DNA of 64,000 bases, from positions 15,027-79,026 of the forward strand of contig CAYMUY010000019.1 of NCBI GenBank assembly GCA_964393825.1, written 5' to 3'. Of the stretch, positions 33,433 to 41,467 are shown piece by piece; position 1 is the stretch's first letter; every line of letters begins with the position of its first letter. The translations under genes and the position numbers were made by a program. This stretch comes from PFJX01 sp964393825. Lineage in GTDB: Bacteria > Pseudomonadota > Gammaproteobacteria > Burkholderiales > Thiobacillaceae. The notes beneath the pieces are model-generated. The model had not been told where the DNA came from, did not search any database, and worked only from the letters and a program-made list of their open reading frames with translations.

Positions 33433-34220
33433 GCGATTTCTCCCTCCCCCATTGGGGGAGGGCCGGGGAGAGGGAACGACGGCTGAACTCGCGCCGTCGC
33501 CGGATCAGAGCGAGTTCCCTCTCCCCCAGCCCCTCCCCCGGGGGGGGAGGGGAGCGTGTCCCCCACCACCCGCCCATCCTCCATGAGTATCCGCCGCCCG
33601 GCGCGCGCGCCGATTTCTTGGTCGTGGGTGACCACGATCAAGGTGGTGCCGCGCTGGTTGAGGTCTTCCAGCAGGGCCAGCACTTCGCGGCCGGTGGCGC
33701 GGTCGAGGTTGCCGGTGGGCTCGTCGGCCAACAGGATGGAGGGGTTCATGGACATGGCGCGAGCGATGGCCACGCGCTGCAACTGGCCGCCGGAAAGCTG
33801 CGCGGGCAGATGGTCGGCGCGTCCGGACAAGCCGACATCGGCCAGCAGGCGCGCCACTCGTTCCTTGCGCTCATTCGGCGCCACCCCGGCCAGCACCAGC
33901 GGCAGGGCGACATTGCCGGCGGCGCTCAGGCGCGGTACCAGGTGAAAGAACTGGAACACGAAGCCGATCTTTTCGCGCCGCACCGTCGCCGCCGCCACCT
34001 CGTCGAGTCCGGTCACATCCAGACCATCGAGGCGGTAAGTCCCGCTGTTGGGGCGGTCGAGCAGGCCCAGCAGATTGAGCAAGGTGGATTTCCCGGAACC
34101 GGACGGCCCCATGATGGAAACAAACTCGCCGGCCGCGATGTCGAGGCTCACCTCGCGCAGCGCCTGAACGAGCTGATCACCGACTTGAAAACCACGGGTG
34201 ACGCGGTCGAGCTCGATCAT
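33429..34220 (-). CDS. LolD/MacB-type ABC transporter ATP-binding protein
   Basis: A 263-residue ATPase for the two permeases. Walker A GPSGSGKSTLLNLLG near 40, Q-loop FVFQFFHLVPRLSAAGNVALPL, signature LSGGQLQRVAIARAM, Walker B ILLADEPTGNLD and H-loop VVTHDQEIG are all present. The family core ends near residue 224 (RVVGDTL). The last 39 residues (PSPPGGGAGGEGTR then PLPGPPPMGEGE) are unlike the family and are the translation of a palindromic repeat. Read-through into the repeat probably replaced the original end. The start is ATG 34220, downstream of a second repeat. Confidence 0.93.
   Translation of the reverse strand: MIELDRVTRGFQVGDQLVQALREVSLDIAAGEFVSIMGPSGSGKSTLLNLLGLLDRPNSGTYRLDGLDVTGLDEVAAATVRREKIGFVFQFFHLVPRLSAAGNVALPLVLAGVAPNERKERVARLLADVGLSGRADHLPAQLSGGQLQRVAIARAMSMNPSILLADEPTGNLDRATGREVLALLEDLNQRGTTLIVVTHDQEIGARAGRRILMEDGRVVGDTLPSPPGGGAGGEGTRSDPATARVQPSFPLPGPPPMGEGEIA
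33442..33552. repeat. C/G-rich palindromic repeat inside the ATPase 3' end
   Basis: Hairpin CCCTCCCCC-ATT-GGGGGAGGG (33442-33462) and a C/G-run hairpin near 33530-33552 flank an inner stem GAGAGGGAAC (33468-33477) with GTTCCCTCTC (33514-33523). The whole element is read as the last 39 codons of the ABC ATPase. Confidence 0.75.
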
Positions 34221-34236
34221 GCGGGCGTGCGGTTGC

Positions 34237-34312
34237 GTAGGTCAGGTTGGCGCGCAGCGACTACCTGACGCCTCGGAGTGTCAGGTAGCGAAAAAGCCGC
34301 AACCTGACCTAC
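34237..34312. repeat. Nested palindromic repeat, GTAGGTCAGG family (copy 2)
   Basis: Outer arms GTAGGTCAGGTTG (34237-34249) and 34300-34312 are perfectly complementary, as are inner arms TACCTGAC (34262-34269) and 34280-34287. Same design as 8230-8326. It separates the adaptor gene from the ATPase gene of the exporter operon. Confidence 0.87.
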
Positions 34313-34335
34313 AACGTACGCTGATGCTTTCCGCA

Positions 34336-35487
34336 TCATTTCACCACCGCCCGCGCGCCCGCCTTCACGCCTTCCTTCTCCAGGGAAACCACCACCTGAT
34401 CGCCCGCTTTCAGGCCACGGGTGATTTCCGTGTGTTGCCAGTTGGCCAGGCCGGTGCCGACCTCGCGTTCTTTCAACACGCCCTCCTGCAACAGCAGCAC
34501 CTTGTTGCCGGAGAGCAGCGCCTGGGTGGGAATGCGCGGCACCTTGTCGCGTGCTTCCAGGATGATTTCCGCGTCGGCGCTGTAGCCCACCAGCAGGCTT
34601 TTGGTATCGAGCGGCTGCGTGAAAGCCACTTCCACTTCCACCGTGCGCGCCTGCTTCTCCACTTCCAGCACATAGGGGGCGATGCGCCGCACGCGGCCGG
34701 CGAAATGCTTGCCGGGGAAGGCGTCCAGCGCGATGCGGGCGGGCAGGCCGACCTTGATTTTCGGAGCGTCCACTTCGTCGATGGGCGCGGTGACATAAAG
34801 GCAGGTGTCGTCAATCAGGTCGATGGCCGGCGGCGTGGGGATGCCGGGCGGGGAGGGCGTGGTGTATTCGCCCTGTTCGCCGGTGACTTCCGCGACGATG
34901 CCGGCGAACGGTGCCTTGAGCACGCTGCGCGCCAGCGTGGCGCGGGCGGTATCGAGACGCGCGACGGCGGTGGCGATGTCCGCCTCGGCGGCGCGGCAGC
35001 CGGCCTCTTTCACAGCGGCCTCGCTGACGGCGGCATCCACCTTGGCGGCGCTGACGAAACCCTGGGCGGCCAGCTTCTCCTGGCGCCCACCCTCGCGCCG
35101 CGCCGCCTGAGCCGCCGCGCAAGCCTCGGCGCGATGCGCGCGGGCGGTGCGGATCTGCTCCTCGGCCTGGCGCGCGCTCGCCGCCAGATCGACACTCCAC
35201 AACTTCAGCAGCACCTGCCCGGCCTTCACGCGATCGCCCTCATGCACCAGCAGTTGCGCGATCTGGCCGCCGCCCTGCGGCGCCAACTTGGCGCGGCGAC
35301 AGGCTTTCACCGTGCCGGCGCGGGTGTTGGCGACCGTGGATTCGACCAGGCCCAGATTCGCCTCGGCCACGCTGACTTCGATGGGCTTGGGTTTTCCGTA
35401 ATGGCGCCAGGCGGCATAGCCGCCGCCGATGACAACGGCCAACACGACAAAACGCCAAAGCCAGCGGCGCGGGGAGGGGTTCGGCAT
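34336..35487 (-). CDS. Periplasmic adaptor (HlyD/MacA-like) of the ABC exporter
   Basis: A 383-residue membrane-fusion protein anchored by one N-terminal span (WLWRFVVLAVVIGGGYAAW). The lipoyl/barrel-sandwich halves flank a helical hairpin: GQIAQLLVHEGDRVKAGQVLLKL, then about 90 Ala/Arg-rich coiled residues, then SVLKAPFAGIVAEVTGEQGEY. Beta-barrel and proximal domains follow (LPARIALDAFPGKHFAGRVRRIAP). It would join the two FtsX permeases to an outer-membrane channel. ATG codons at 35493 and 35487 are possible; CGGGA is best placed for 35487. The gene overlaps or abuts the rlmH stop, indicating one transcript with rlmH and senB. Confidence 0.9.
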   Translation of the reverse strand: MPNPSPRRWLWRFVVLAVVIGGGYAAWRHYGKPKPIEVSVAEANLGLVESTVANTRAGTVKACRRAKLAPQGGGQIAQLLVHEGDRVKAGQVLLKLWSVDLAASARQAEEQIRTARAHRAEACAAAQAARREGGRQEKLAAQGFVSAAKVDAAVSEAAVKEAGCRAAEADIATAVARLDTARATLARSVLKAPFAGIVAEVTGEQGEYTTPSPPGIPTPPAIDLIDDTCLYVTAPIDEVDAPKIKVGLPARIALDAFPGKHFAGRVRRIAPYVLEVEKQARTVEVEVAFTQPLDTKSLLVGYSADAEIILEARDKVPRIPTQALLSGNKVLLLQEGVLKEREVGTGLANWQHTEITRGLKAGDQVVVSLEKEGVKAGARAVVK

Positions 35488-35489
35488 GA

Positions 35490-35957
35490 TCATTCCCGAT
35501 GGTAAGGATGGTTGTTCAGCAGACTGATGGCGCGATACAGCTGTTCCGCCAGCAGCACCCGCGCCAGCGCGTGCGGCAAGGTCAGGCGCGATAGAGAAAG
35601 TTTTGCTTCGGCCCTGTCCAGCAAAGAGGCCGCCAGGCCGTCGGCGCCACCGATCACCAGGGCCACGTCGCGGCCCTCCGCCATCCAGCGCGCCATCAAA
35701 TCGGTTAGTTCGCGTGTGGTCACTTCGCGCCCGTGTTCGTCCAGCGCCAGCAGACGAGCGCCGGCCGGCAGTTTGTCGAGCAGCCGCGTCGCCTCGATCG
35801 CCTTGATCGAATCGGCGGACTGGCCGGCGCGCTTCTCCGGTTTGATTTCCACCAGCTCGACGCGCGCCTCGCGCGGCATCCGCTTCAGATACTCCGCCAC
35901 CGCCGCGTTGGCCCAGGCCGGCAGCTTGTCGCCCACGCTCAGCAGAGTCAGTTTCAT
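35490..35957 (-). CDS. rlmH: 23S rRNA pseudouridine-1915 N3-methyltransferase RlmH
   Basis: RlmH is a SPOUT methyltransferase that methylates pseudouridine 1915 of 23S rRNA with S-adenosylmethionine. The 155-residue product has the family start MKLTLLSVGDKLPAWANAAVAEYLKRMP, the region LLALDEHGREVTTRELTDLM, the knot motif VALVIGGADGL near 105, and the ending LAEQLYRAISLLNNHPYHRE, which is nearly invariant in the family. Start ATG overlaps the senB stop (ATGA). Confidence 0.98.
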   Translation of the reverse strand: MKLTLLSVGDKLPAWANAAVAEYLKRMPREARVELVEIKPEKRAGQSADSIKAIEATRLLDKLPAGARLLALDEHGREVTTRELTDLMARWMAEGRDVALVIGGADGLAASLLDRAEAKLSLSRLTLPHALARVLLAEQLYRAISLLNNHPYHRE

Positions 35958-36895
35958 ACGAATTCCTCAAGCAACGATGCCACCGCCGCCGCCTCGTGTT
36001 CCGGCGTGAACAGCGGCGCGCGCGCCGCGCACTGGCGTCGCGGCAGGGCGAGAAAGGCGGGGTCGGATTCGGCGCGCCACAGCAATGCGGCCAGCGCGGC
36101 CGTGTCGCCGACAGGGAAATAGCCGGCGTAATCCTCACCCAACATGCCGACGTTGCCGGTGATATCCGACGCCAATACCGGCGTGCCGGCCGTCACCGCC
36201 TCGCAGATCACATTGGCTCCGCCTTCCATGCGCGAACTGATCACCAGCAGATGGCTGCGCGCGATGCGCCGCCGCGTCTCGCCATGCGGCAGCGCGCCCA
36301 GCCAGTGCCAACGCGGCGACTCCAGCGCGCGCGCCTCGTCTTCCATCTCCGCCCGCAACACGCCACCCACATGGCGGACACGAATGCGGCTCGCGCCAGG
36401 CAACAGACGAGAGGCGTAAGCCGCGCGGAACGGGTCTTTCTCCTCGCGCAGATGCGCGACGACGCAGACATCGAAGGTTCTCGCCGGCCTCGGCGCCGGT
36501 TGCAAAGTGGGCGCGGATTGATAAATCACCCGCGTCTTCGCCCGCCAGGCTTCCGGCAATTCATCCACGCCCTTGTCCTGCAACACCACCAGGCGCCACG
36601 CCAGGCGCAGCGAATCCTGGGCGTCGGCATCGAAGTGAATATCGCGGTAAACGTCCGTGCCGGTCAGGATCACCACCAGGGGGTGGTCCGGGTACAACGC
36701 GGCGAAACGGGCGATGCTGGAATGGCTGCGCCGCGCGTGCAGCGCGATCAACGCATCCGCCGCCCGTCCATCCCATTCCTTCAACATTTCCACGTCATGC
36801 CCGGCGCGCCGCAGAAAGCGCAACCAGCGCGCGGCGGTGTGAAAATTGCCATTACGCGCGGCGGCAAGATAAGGAGTCACCAGAACAATACGCAT
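35954..36895 (-). CDS. senB: Selenosugar synthase SenB-like glycosyltransferase (TIGR04348 type)
   Basis: A 313-residue GT-B enzyme closely resembling SenB, which makes a seleno-N-acetylglucosamine from selenophosphate and UDP-GlcNAc for selenoneine synthesis. Family-like blocks: NGNFHTAARWLRFLR near 15, ALHARRSHSSIARFA near 50, VVILTGTDVYRDIHFD near 74, VVLQDKGVDELPEAWRAKTRVIYQS, VVAHLREEKDPFRA, WLGALPHGETRRRIARSHLLVISSRMEGG near 215, and GTPVLASDITGNVGMLGEDYAGYFP. ATG 36895 chosen at the family start; a longer frame reads into the upstream region. senA and senC are not adjacent, so the acceptor pathway is open. It overlaps rlmH by four bases. Confidence 0.82.
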   Translation of the reverse strand: MRIVLVTPYLAAARNGNFHTAARWLRFLRRAGHDVEMLKEWDGRAADALIALHARRSHSSIARFAALYPDHPLVVILTGTDVYRDIHFDADAQDSLRLAWRLVVLQDKGVDELPEAWRAKTRVIYQSAPTLQPAPRPARTFDVCVVAHLREEKDPFRAAYASRLLPGASRIRVRHVGGVLRAEMEDEARALESPRWHWLGALPHGETRRRIARSHLLVISSRMEGGANVICEAVTAGTPVLASDITGNVGMLGEDYAGYFPVGDTAALAALLWRAESDPAFLALPRRQCAARAPLFTPEHEAAAVASLLEEFV

Positions 36896-36967
36896 GGCCG
36901 GAATATAGCCCACCCGCGCCGCCTCCAGCCTGGCCCAGAAAAAAGCGCCATGAACGCAAAAAGCCAC

Positions 36968-36996
36968 TTTACAAGGCTGAAAACCGTCAATAGAAT
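36968..36996 (+). promoter_or_regulatory. Sigma-70 promoter of the tRNA operon
   Basis: TTTACA (36968-36973), a 17-base spacer and TAGAAT (36991-36996) lie 14 bases before the tRNA-Ala gene. The GC-rich stretch after the -10 (GCGCGC) is the discriminator type that is sensitive to ppGpp, as usual for stable RNA genes. Confidence 0.8.
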
Positions 36997-37010
36997 GCGC
37001 GCTCTCTTGT

Positions 37011-37086
<76 letters not shown>

Positions 37087-37128
37087 CAAAACGAGAAGAC
37101 TCGGGAAACCGGGTCTTCGGCCTCATAA

Positions 37129-37204
37129 GTCCCTATCGTCTAGAGGCCTAGGACATCGCCCTTTCACGGCGGTAACCGGGGTTCGAATCCCCGTGGGGAC
37201 GCCA
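37129..37204 (+). tRNA. tRNA-Glu (TTC)
   Basis: A 76-base cloverleaf with encoded CCA. Acceptor GTCCCTA-like pairs with the GGGGAC end, anticodon loop CTTTCAC gives TTC, and the T-arm is CCGGGGTTCGAATCCCCG. It follows tRNA-Ala by 42 bases in the same operon. The accessory restriction locus begins about 300 bases downstream. Confidence 0.98.
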
Positions 37205-37212
37205 GTATCAGC

Positions 37213-37244
37213 AAAAACGGCTCGCAGCGATGCGGGCCGTTTTT
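37213..37244 (+). terminator. Intrinsic terminator of the tRNA operon
   Basis: A 14-bp stem with one G-U pair (37213-37226 with 37231-37244), a GCGA loop and a TTTTT end followed by GTTT lie nine bases after tRNA-Glu. The next 257 bases (37245-37501) hold no recognisable gene and presumably the promoter of the helicase operon. Confidence 0.93.
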
Positions 37245-37501
37245 GTTTCTGCGACGGGTAACTCGTGGTTTTGCGAAACAGGTTCAACCCATGAGTCTGT
37301 CGAGCAATTCAAACCGCCGCTCCATAGCCGCCAGCGCTTCATCAACGAGTACGTCATGCTCGTCCCTCAGCCGCTCGAAGGTAATTACAAGTCACTGTTT
37401 ACGGAGGGCTGATTCCTCTCGTTTAATAGCAGCTGCCCCCACGGGCGGATCAGCCCCTCTTTTAGGGCTAGGCTGGCGGAGATGACGAAAACGGGAGCGA
37501 C

Positions 37502-40500
37502 ATGAAAATCGTCAGCAACATCGGTACTGACCGGGTGATCGACCTGCTCCGCCCGCACCTCAAGCGCGGAAGCCGGCTGGACGTGGTCACGCCCGTCTTC
37601 TCCCTGTTCGCCTTTTTCGAAATGCTCGATGCCTTATCCGGGCTGGAGAAGGTGCAAATCCTGCTGCCCTCCGAAATAGCCGAGATGGCTTACCTCGGCG
37701 GCGAGTCTGATCGCGCGGCCCGCAACCGATTGCATGCCCGCTGGCTCGCGATGCGCTGTGCCGAGTGGTTGCGCGCAAAGGGAGAAGTCCGCCGGGCCCA
37801 TGGCGGCGTGCCTCAAGGTGCGGTGGTGATTCGTGATGCGGCGTCTCACCCACAACAAGTCATCCTGGGTTCGTTCTCATTCACGACCGATGGCCTGGGT
37901 CTGAACCCCGGCAATCCCTTGAGTCTGATTCAGGCATCCGAATCCGTCGCCGAGGCCACCACACTAAGCCAGTGGTTCGACATGCAGTGGGCCGCGCTGC
38001 AAGCCCAGCCGGAAGCGTATACGTCGCTGATTCGGGCATTGCAGTCTCTCGCGGAACAGCGCGACCCCTATTCCATCTACGCCCTGACCCTCTTCAGCCT
38101 GTTCAATGACGCGGGCGACGCGATGGATGAGGACCACATCGTCAAATCGGCCACCGGCATCCGCAACACCCTGGTCTGGAAGAAGCTCTACAAGTTCCAG
38201 CGTGACGGCGTGGTCGGTGCCATCGACAAACTCAACCGCTTCGGCGGCTGCATCATTGCCGACAGTGTTGGCCTGGGTAAGACCTTCGAGGCGCTGGCCA
38301 TCATCAAGTACCACGAACTACGCAACGACCGCGTGCTGGTGCTCTGCCCGAAACGGCTGCGCGACAACTGGACGCTGTACAAAGCCAATGACCGCCGCAA
38401 CATCCTGGCCGCCGACCGCTTCAATTACGACGTGCTCAACCATACCGATCTATCGCGCGACGGCGGCGCCTCGGGTGACATCGACCTGGCCCACGTCAAC
38501 TGGGGTAATTACGACCTGGTGGTCATCGACGAATCCCACAATTTCCGCAACAAAAAGACCCCACGCCAGGGCAACGAGACCCGCTACGACCACCTCATGC
38601 GCAAGATCATCCAGGAAGGCGTGAAGACCCGCGTCCTGATGCTCTCCGCCACTCCGGTCAACAACCGCCTGGCCGACCTGCGCAACCAGATCGCCTTCAT
38701 CACCGAGGGCGACGACACCGCATTACTGGAACAGGGCATCGGCAGCATCGACAGCACCACGCGGCTGGCACAGAAACAGTTCAACCGCTGGCTGGACCTG
38801 GACGAAGCCGAGAAGACCCCGGCATGCCTGGTCGAAATGCTGGGTTTCGACTACTTCAGCCTGCTCGACCACCTCACCATCGCCCGTTCGCGCAAGCACA
38901 TCGAGAAGTATTACGGCATCGCGGAAACCGGCCGTTTCCCGGATCGCCTCAAGCCCATCAACATCAAGGCCGACGTGGACCTAGCCGGCGAGTTTCGCGC
39001 CATCCGCGACATCAACCTGGAAATCCGCCGTCTCAACCTAGCCAGCTACGCCCCGCTGCGCTACGTCCTGCCGCACAAGCAAGCGGCCTACGACGCCAAA
39101 TACAGCACCCGGATTCGCGGTGGCGAAGGCTTTTTCCGCCAGGTGGATCGCGAAGAAAGCCTGATCCACCTGCTGCGCGTGAATGTGCTCAAACGCATGG
39201 AAAGCGCGGTGTCCTCCTTCGCCCTCACCGTGCATCGCCAACTCAAGGATGTGGAAGCCACCCTGGCGCGCATCGAGGCACACGCCGACGAGATCGAAGA
39301 ACGCGACATCGCCGACGTGGACATCGACGACCCCGCCTTCGAGACCTTGCTGGTCGGCCGCAAGGTCAAGGTCTTGCTGGGGGACGTAGACCTCATCCGC
39401 TGGAAACAGGATCTCATCGAAGACCGCAATCGACTGGCCACGCTGCACGCCGCCGCGCAGCAGGTCGACGCGGCGCGCGACGCCAAGCTCGCCGCCCTGC
39501 GCGAAGTCATTACCCACAAATGCCGGCAACCCATCAACCCAGGCAACCGCAAGATCATCATCTTCACCGCCTTTGCCGACACCGCCGCCTACCTCTACGA
39601 ACAACTGGCGCCCTGGGTGAAACAACAACTCGGCATGGAAAGCGCGCTGGTCACCGGCTCGGGCCGAAACCAGACCACGCTGCCCGGCCTGCGCAAAGAC
39701 CTCGCCAGCATCCTGACCACCTTCTCGCCGCGCTCAAAGGAACGCCCGGAAGAACTCGCCCAGGAAGGTGAACTGGATTTGCTGATCGCCACCGACTGCA
39801 TATCCGAAGGCCAGAACCTGCAAGATTGTGACTGCCTGATCAACTACGACATCCACTGGAACCCGGTGCGCATCATTCAGCGCTTCGGCCGCATCGACCG
39901 CATCGGCTCGCCCAATCAGCGCATCCAACTCGTCAACTTCTGGCCCAACATGGAGCTGGAGGAATACATCAACCTGGAACAGCGCGTCAGCGGGCGCATG
40001 GTCCTGCTCGACATCTCCGCCACCGGCGAGGAGAACCTCATCGAGCAGCAATCCGGCAACCAGATGAATGACCTGGAATACCGGCGCCGGCAACTGCTCA
40101 AACTGCAAGACGCAGTGATCGACCTGGAAGACCTCTCCTCCGGCGTCTCCATTACCGACCTCACCCTCACCGACTTCCGCATCGACCTGGCGCAATACCT
40201 CAAGGCCCACCCCGGCAAACTGGAAGCCCAGCCGTTGGGCACCTACGCTGTCACCACCAGCGGCGAAGCGGACATCCCCCCCGGCATCATCTACTGCCTG
40301 CGCGCCGAGGGCGCGGCCGCCCGGAAAGCCGCCGAGCCAGGCTACCCGTTGGCGCCCCACTATCTGGTGCATGTCGGCGATGCCGGCGCGGTCGTACTGC
40401 CCTACACCCAGGCCAAACGCATCCTCGACAACCTCAAGCGTCTCAGCCTCGGGCGCGACCTGCCGGATGCCGGCGCCTGCGCCCGCTTCGACAAGGCCAC

Positions 40501-40699
40501 CAAACAGGGCGAGGACATGCGCCAGGCCCAGCACCTGCTCGCCGAGGCCGTCGCCAGCGTGGTCGGAAAAACCCAGGAGCGCGCCGTCGCCAGCCTGTTC
40601 ACCCCCGGTGGCACCCACGCCATGAAGGGAGAATTCGCCGGCGGCAACGACTTTGAAGTGGTCGCGTTCATGGTGATCCTGGCGGAAATGGCCGCGTGA
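37502..40699 (+). CDS. SNF2-type DEAD/H helicase with PLD-like N-terminus (RM-associated)
   Basis: A 1065-residue superfamily-2 ATPase. The first 200 residues look like a phospholipase-D-type domain without clear HKD motifs (VTPVFSLFAFFEMLDAL; VILGSFSFTTDGLGLNPGNPL). Helicase motifs follow: Walker A IIADSVGLGKTFEAL (Lys260), Walker B VVIDESHNFRN (Asp343), motif III MLSATPVNNRLADL, and the C-terminal lobe IIIFTAFADTAAYLYEQL, LLIATDCISEGQNLQDCD and QRFGRIDRIGSPNQ (about 793-806). This is SNF2/RapA-like and likely moves on DNA. It opens a coupled gene string: its stop overlaps the GTG start of the DUF4391 gene. GGGAGCGAC precedes its ATG. It is probably part of the restriction system. Confidence 0.9.
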   Translation: MKIVSNIGTDRVIDLLRPHLKRGSRLDVVTPVFSLFAFFEMLDALSGLEKVQILLPSEIAEMAYLGGESDRAARNRLHARWLAMRCAEWLRAKGEVRRAHGGVPQGAVVIRDAASHPQQVILGSFSFTTDGLGLNPGNPLSLIQASESVAEATTLSQWFDMQWAALQAQPEAYTSLIRALQSLAEQRDPYSIYALTLFSLFNDAGDAMDEDHIVKSATGIRNTLVWKKLYKFQRDGVVGAIDKLNRFGGCIIADSVGLGKTFEALAIIKYHELRNDRVLVLCPKRLRDNWTLYKANDRRNILAADRFNYDVLNHTDLSRDGGASGDIDLAHVNWGNYDLVVIDESHNFRNKKTPRQGNETRYDHLMRKIIQEGVKTRVLMLSATPVNNRLADLRNQIAFITEGDDTALLEQGIGSIDSTTRLAQKQFNRWLDLDEAEKTPACLVEMLGFDYFSLLDHLTIARSRKHIEKYYGIAETGRFPDRLKPINIKADVDLAGEFRAIRDINLEIRRLNLASYAPLRYVLPHKQAAYDAKYSTRIRGGEGFFRQVDREESLIHLLRVNVLKRMESAVSSFALTVHRQLKDVEATLARIEAHADEIEERDIADVDIDDPAFETLLVGRKVKVLLGDVDLIRWKQDLIEDRNRLATLHAAAQQVDAARDAKLAALREVITHKCRQPINPGNRKIIIFTAFADTAAYLYEQLAPWVKQQLGMESALVTGSGRNQTTLPGLRKDLASILTTFSPRSKERPEELAQEGELDLLIATDCISEGQNLQDCDCLINYDIHWNPVRIIQRFGRIDRIGSPNQRIQLVNFWPNMELEEYINLEQRVSGRMVLLDISATGEENLIEQQSGNQMNDLEYRRRQLLKLQDAVIDLEDLSSGVSITDLTLTDFRIDLAQYLKAHPGKLEAQPLGTYAVTTSGEADIPPGIIYCLRAEGAAARKAAEPGYPLAPHYLVHVGDAGAVVLPYTQAKRILDNLKRLSLGRDLPDAGACARFDKATKQGEDMRQAQHLLAEAVASVVGKTQERAVASLFTPGGTHAMKGEFAGGNDFEVVAFMVILAEMAA

Positions 40700-41454
40700 A
40701 CGCTGCCGACCTGATTGCCACCCTCAATCTGCCCGCCGGTGCGCGCGTCGATCAGCGCGTGCCCAAGAAACTCCTGGTGGAAAACGGCGCGCCCACCGCC
40801 GCCGACAAGCGCCATATCAACGAAGGCATCGAGGATATCCACTGGCTGGCCGCGCTCAAGCCCAGCACGATAGGCGTGCCGGAATACCGCGACGAAGCGC
40901 GGGAATACCTGGAAATCGCCGTGCTGAGTGCCACCCTGCGCACGGATGCCAAGGTCGGGCGCCTGGCTGAACTGGTGCATCGCGCCGTGCCCTATCCTGT
41001 CTTCCTGATTCTGGCGGGAGATACCGGCCTGAGCCTCTCGCTCGCCCACAAGCGTTGGGCACAGAACGAAGCGGGCAAGGTGGTCTTGGACGGTGAAGCC
41101 ACCGAGGTCCATCTGGATGGGGTGCGGGACACGCCCTATTCGCAAGGCTTGCTGTCCGCTCTCACGCTCGCATCGCAACCGAGCACCCACCTGCTGGCCT
41201 TGTATCAAGGCTGGATGGATGCCTTGCTCGCCTATCAGGTGGCGGGCAAGATAGGGCGCTTTGCGCTGGCGGATGGCCCCGAACACACCGCCGCGCGGCG
41301 CCAGGCCCTGCGCGACTATCAAGCACTGGAAGCGCAAATCACCGCCTTGCGTACCGCCGCCGCCAAGGAACGGCAACTGGCGCGGCAGGTGGAATTGAAT
41401 CTGGAAATCAAGCGGGTGCGGGGCCAACTGGCCGCTGCCCACGCCAAGCTATGA
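40696..41454 (+). CDS. DUF4391 domain protein
   Basis: A 252-residue soluble protein fitting DUF4391: VDQRVPKKLLVENGAPTAADKRHINEGIEDIHWLAALKPSTIGVP near 15-60 (conserved K and IxxIxW), then YLEIAVLSATLR, and VHRAVPYPVFLIL near 95. The C-terminus is a coiled coil (LEAQITALRTAAAKERQLARQ). Function is unknown; the family is recurrently found with such helicases and with type III-like methyltransferases. It starts on a GTG overlapping the helicase stop and ends just before mod, which supports a shared complex. Confidence 0.85.
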   Translation: MNAADLIATLNLPAGARVDQRVPKKLLVENGAPTAADKRHINEGIEDIHWLAALKPSTIGVPEYRDEAREYLEIAVLSATLRTDAKVGRLAELVHRAVPYPVFLILAGDTGLSLSLAHKRWAQNEAGKVVLDGEATEVHLDGVRDTPYSQGLLSALTLASQPSTHLLALYQGWMDALLAYQVAGKIGRFALADGPEHTAARRQALRDYQALEAQITALRTAAAKERQLARQVELNLEIKRVRGQLAAAHAKL

Positions 41455-41467
41455 ACCGGGAATGACC

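Noticed and set aside
34336..36138. A 600-residue adaptor with a long N-terminal part
   Set aside because: The upstream half is antisense-free but is the wrong frame of rlmH and senB; the family start with its membrane span is at 35487-35493.
37245..37501. Integrase or small gene after tRNA-Glu
   Set aside because: Short frames exist (37230-37412, 37243-37485) but show no integrase motif, no ribosome site and shadow composition.
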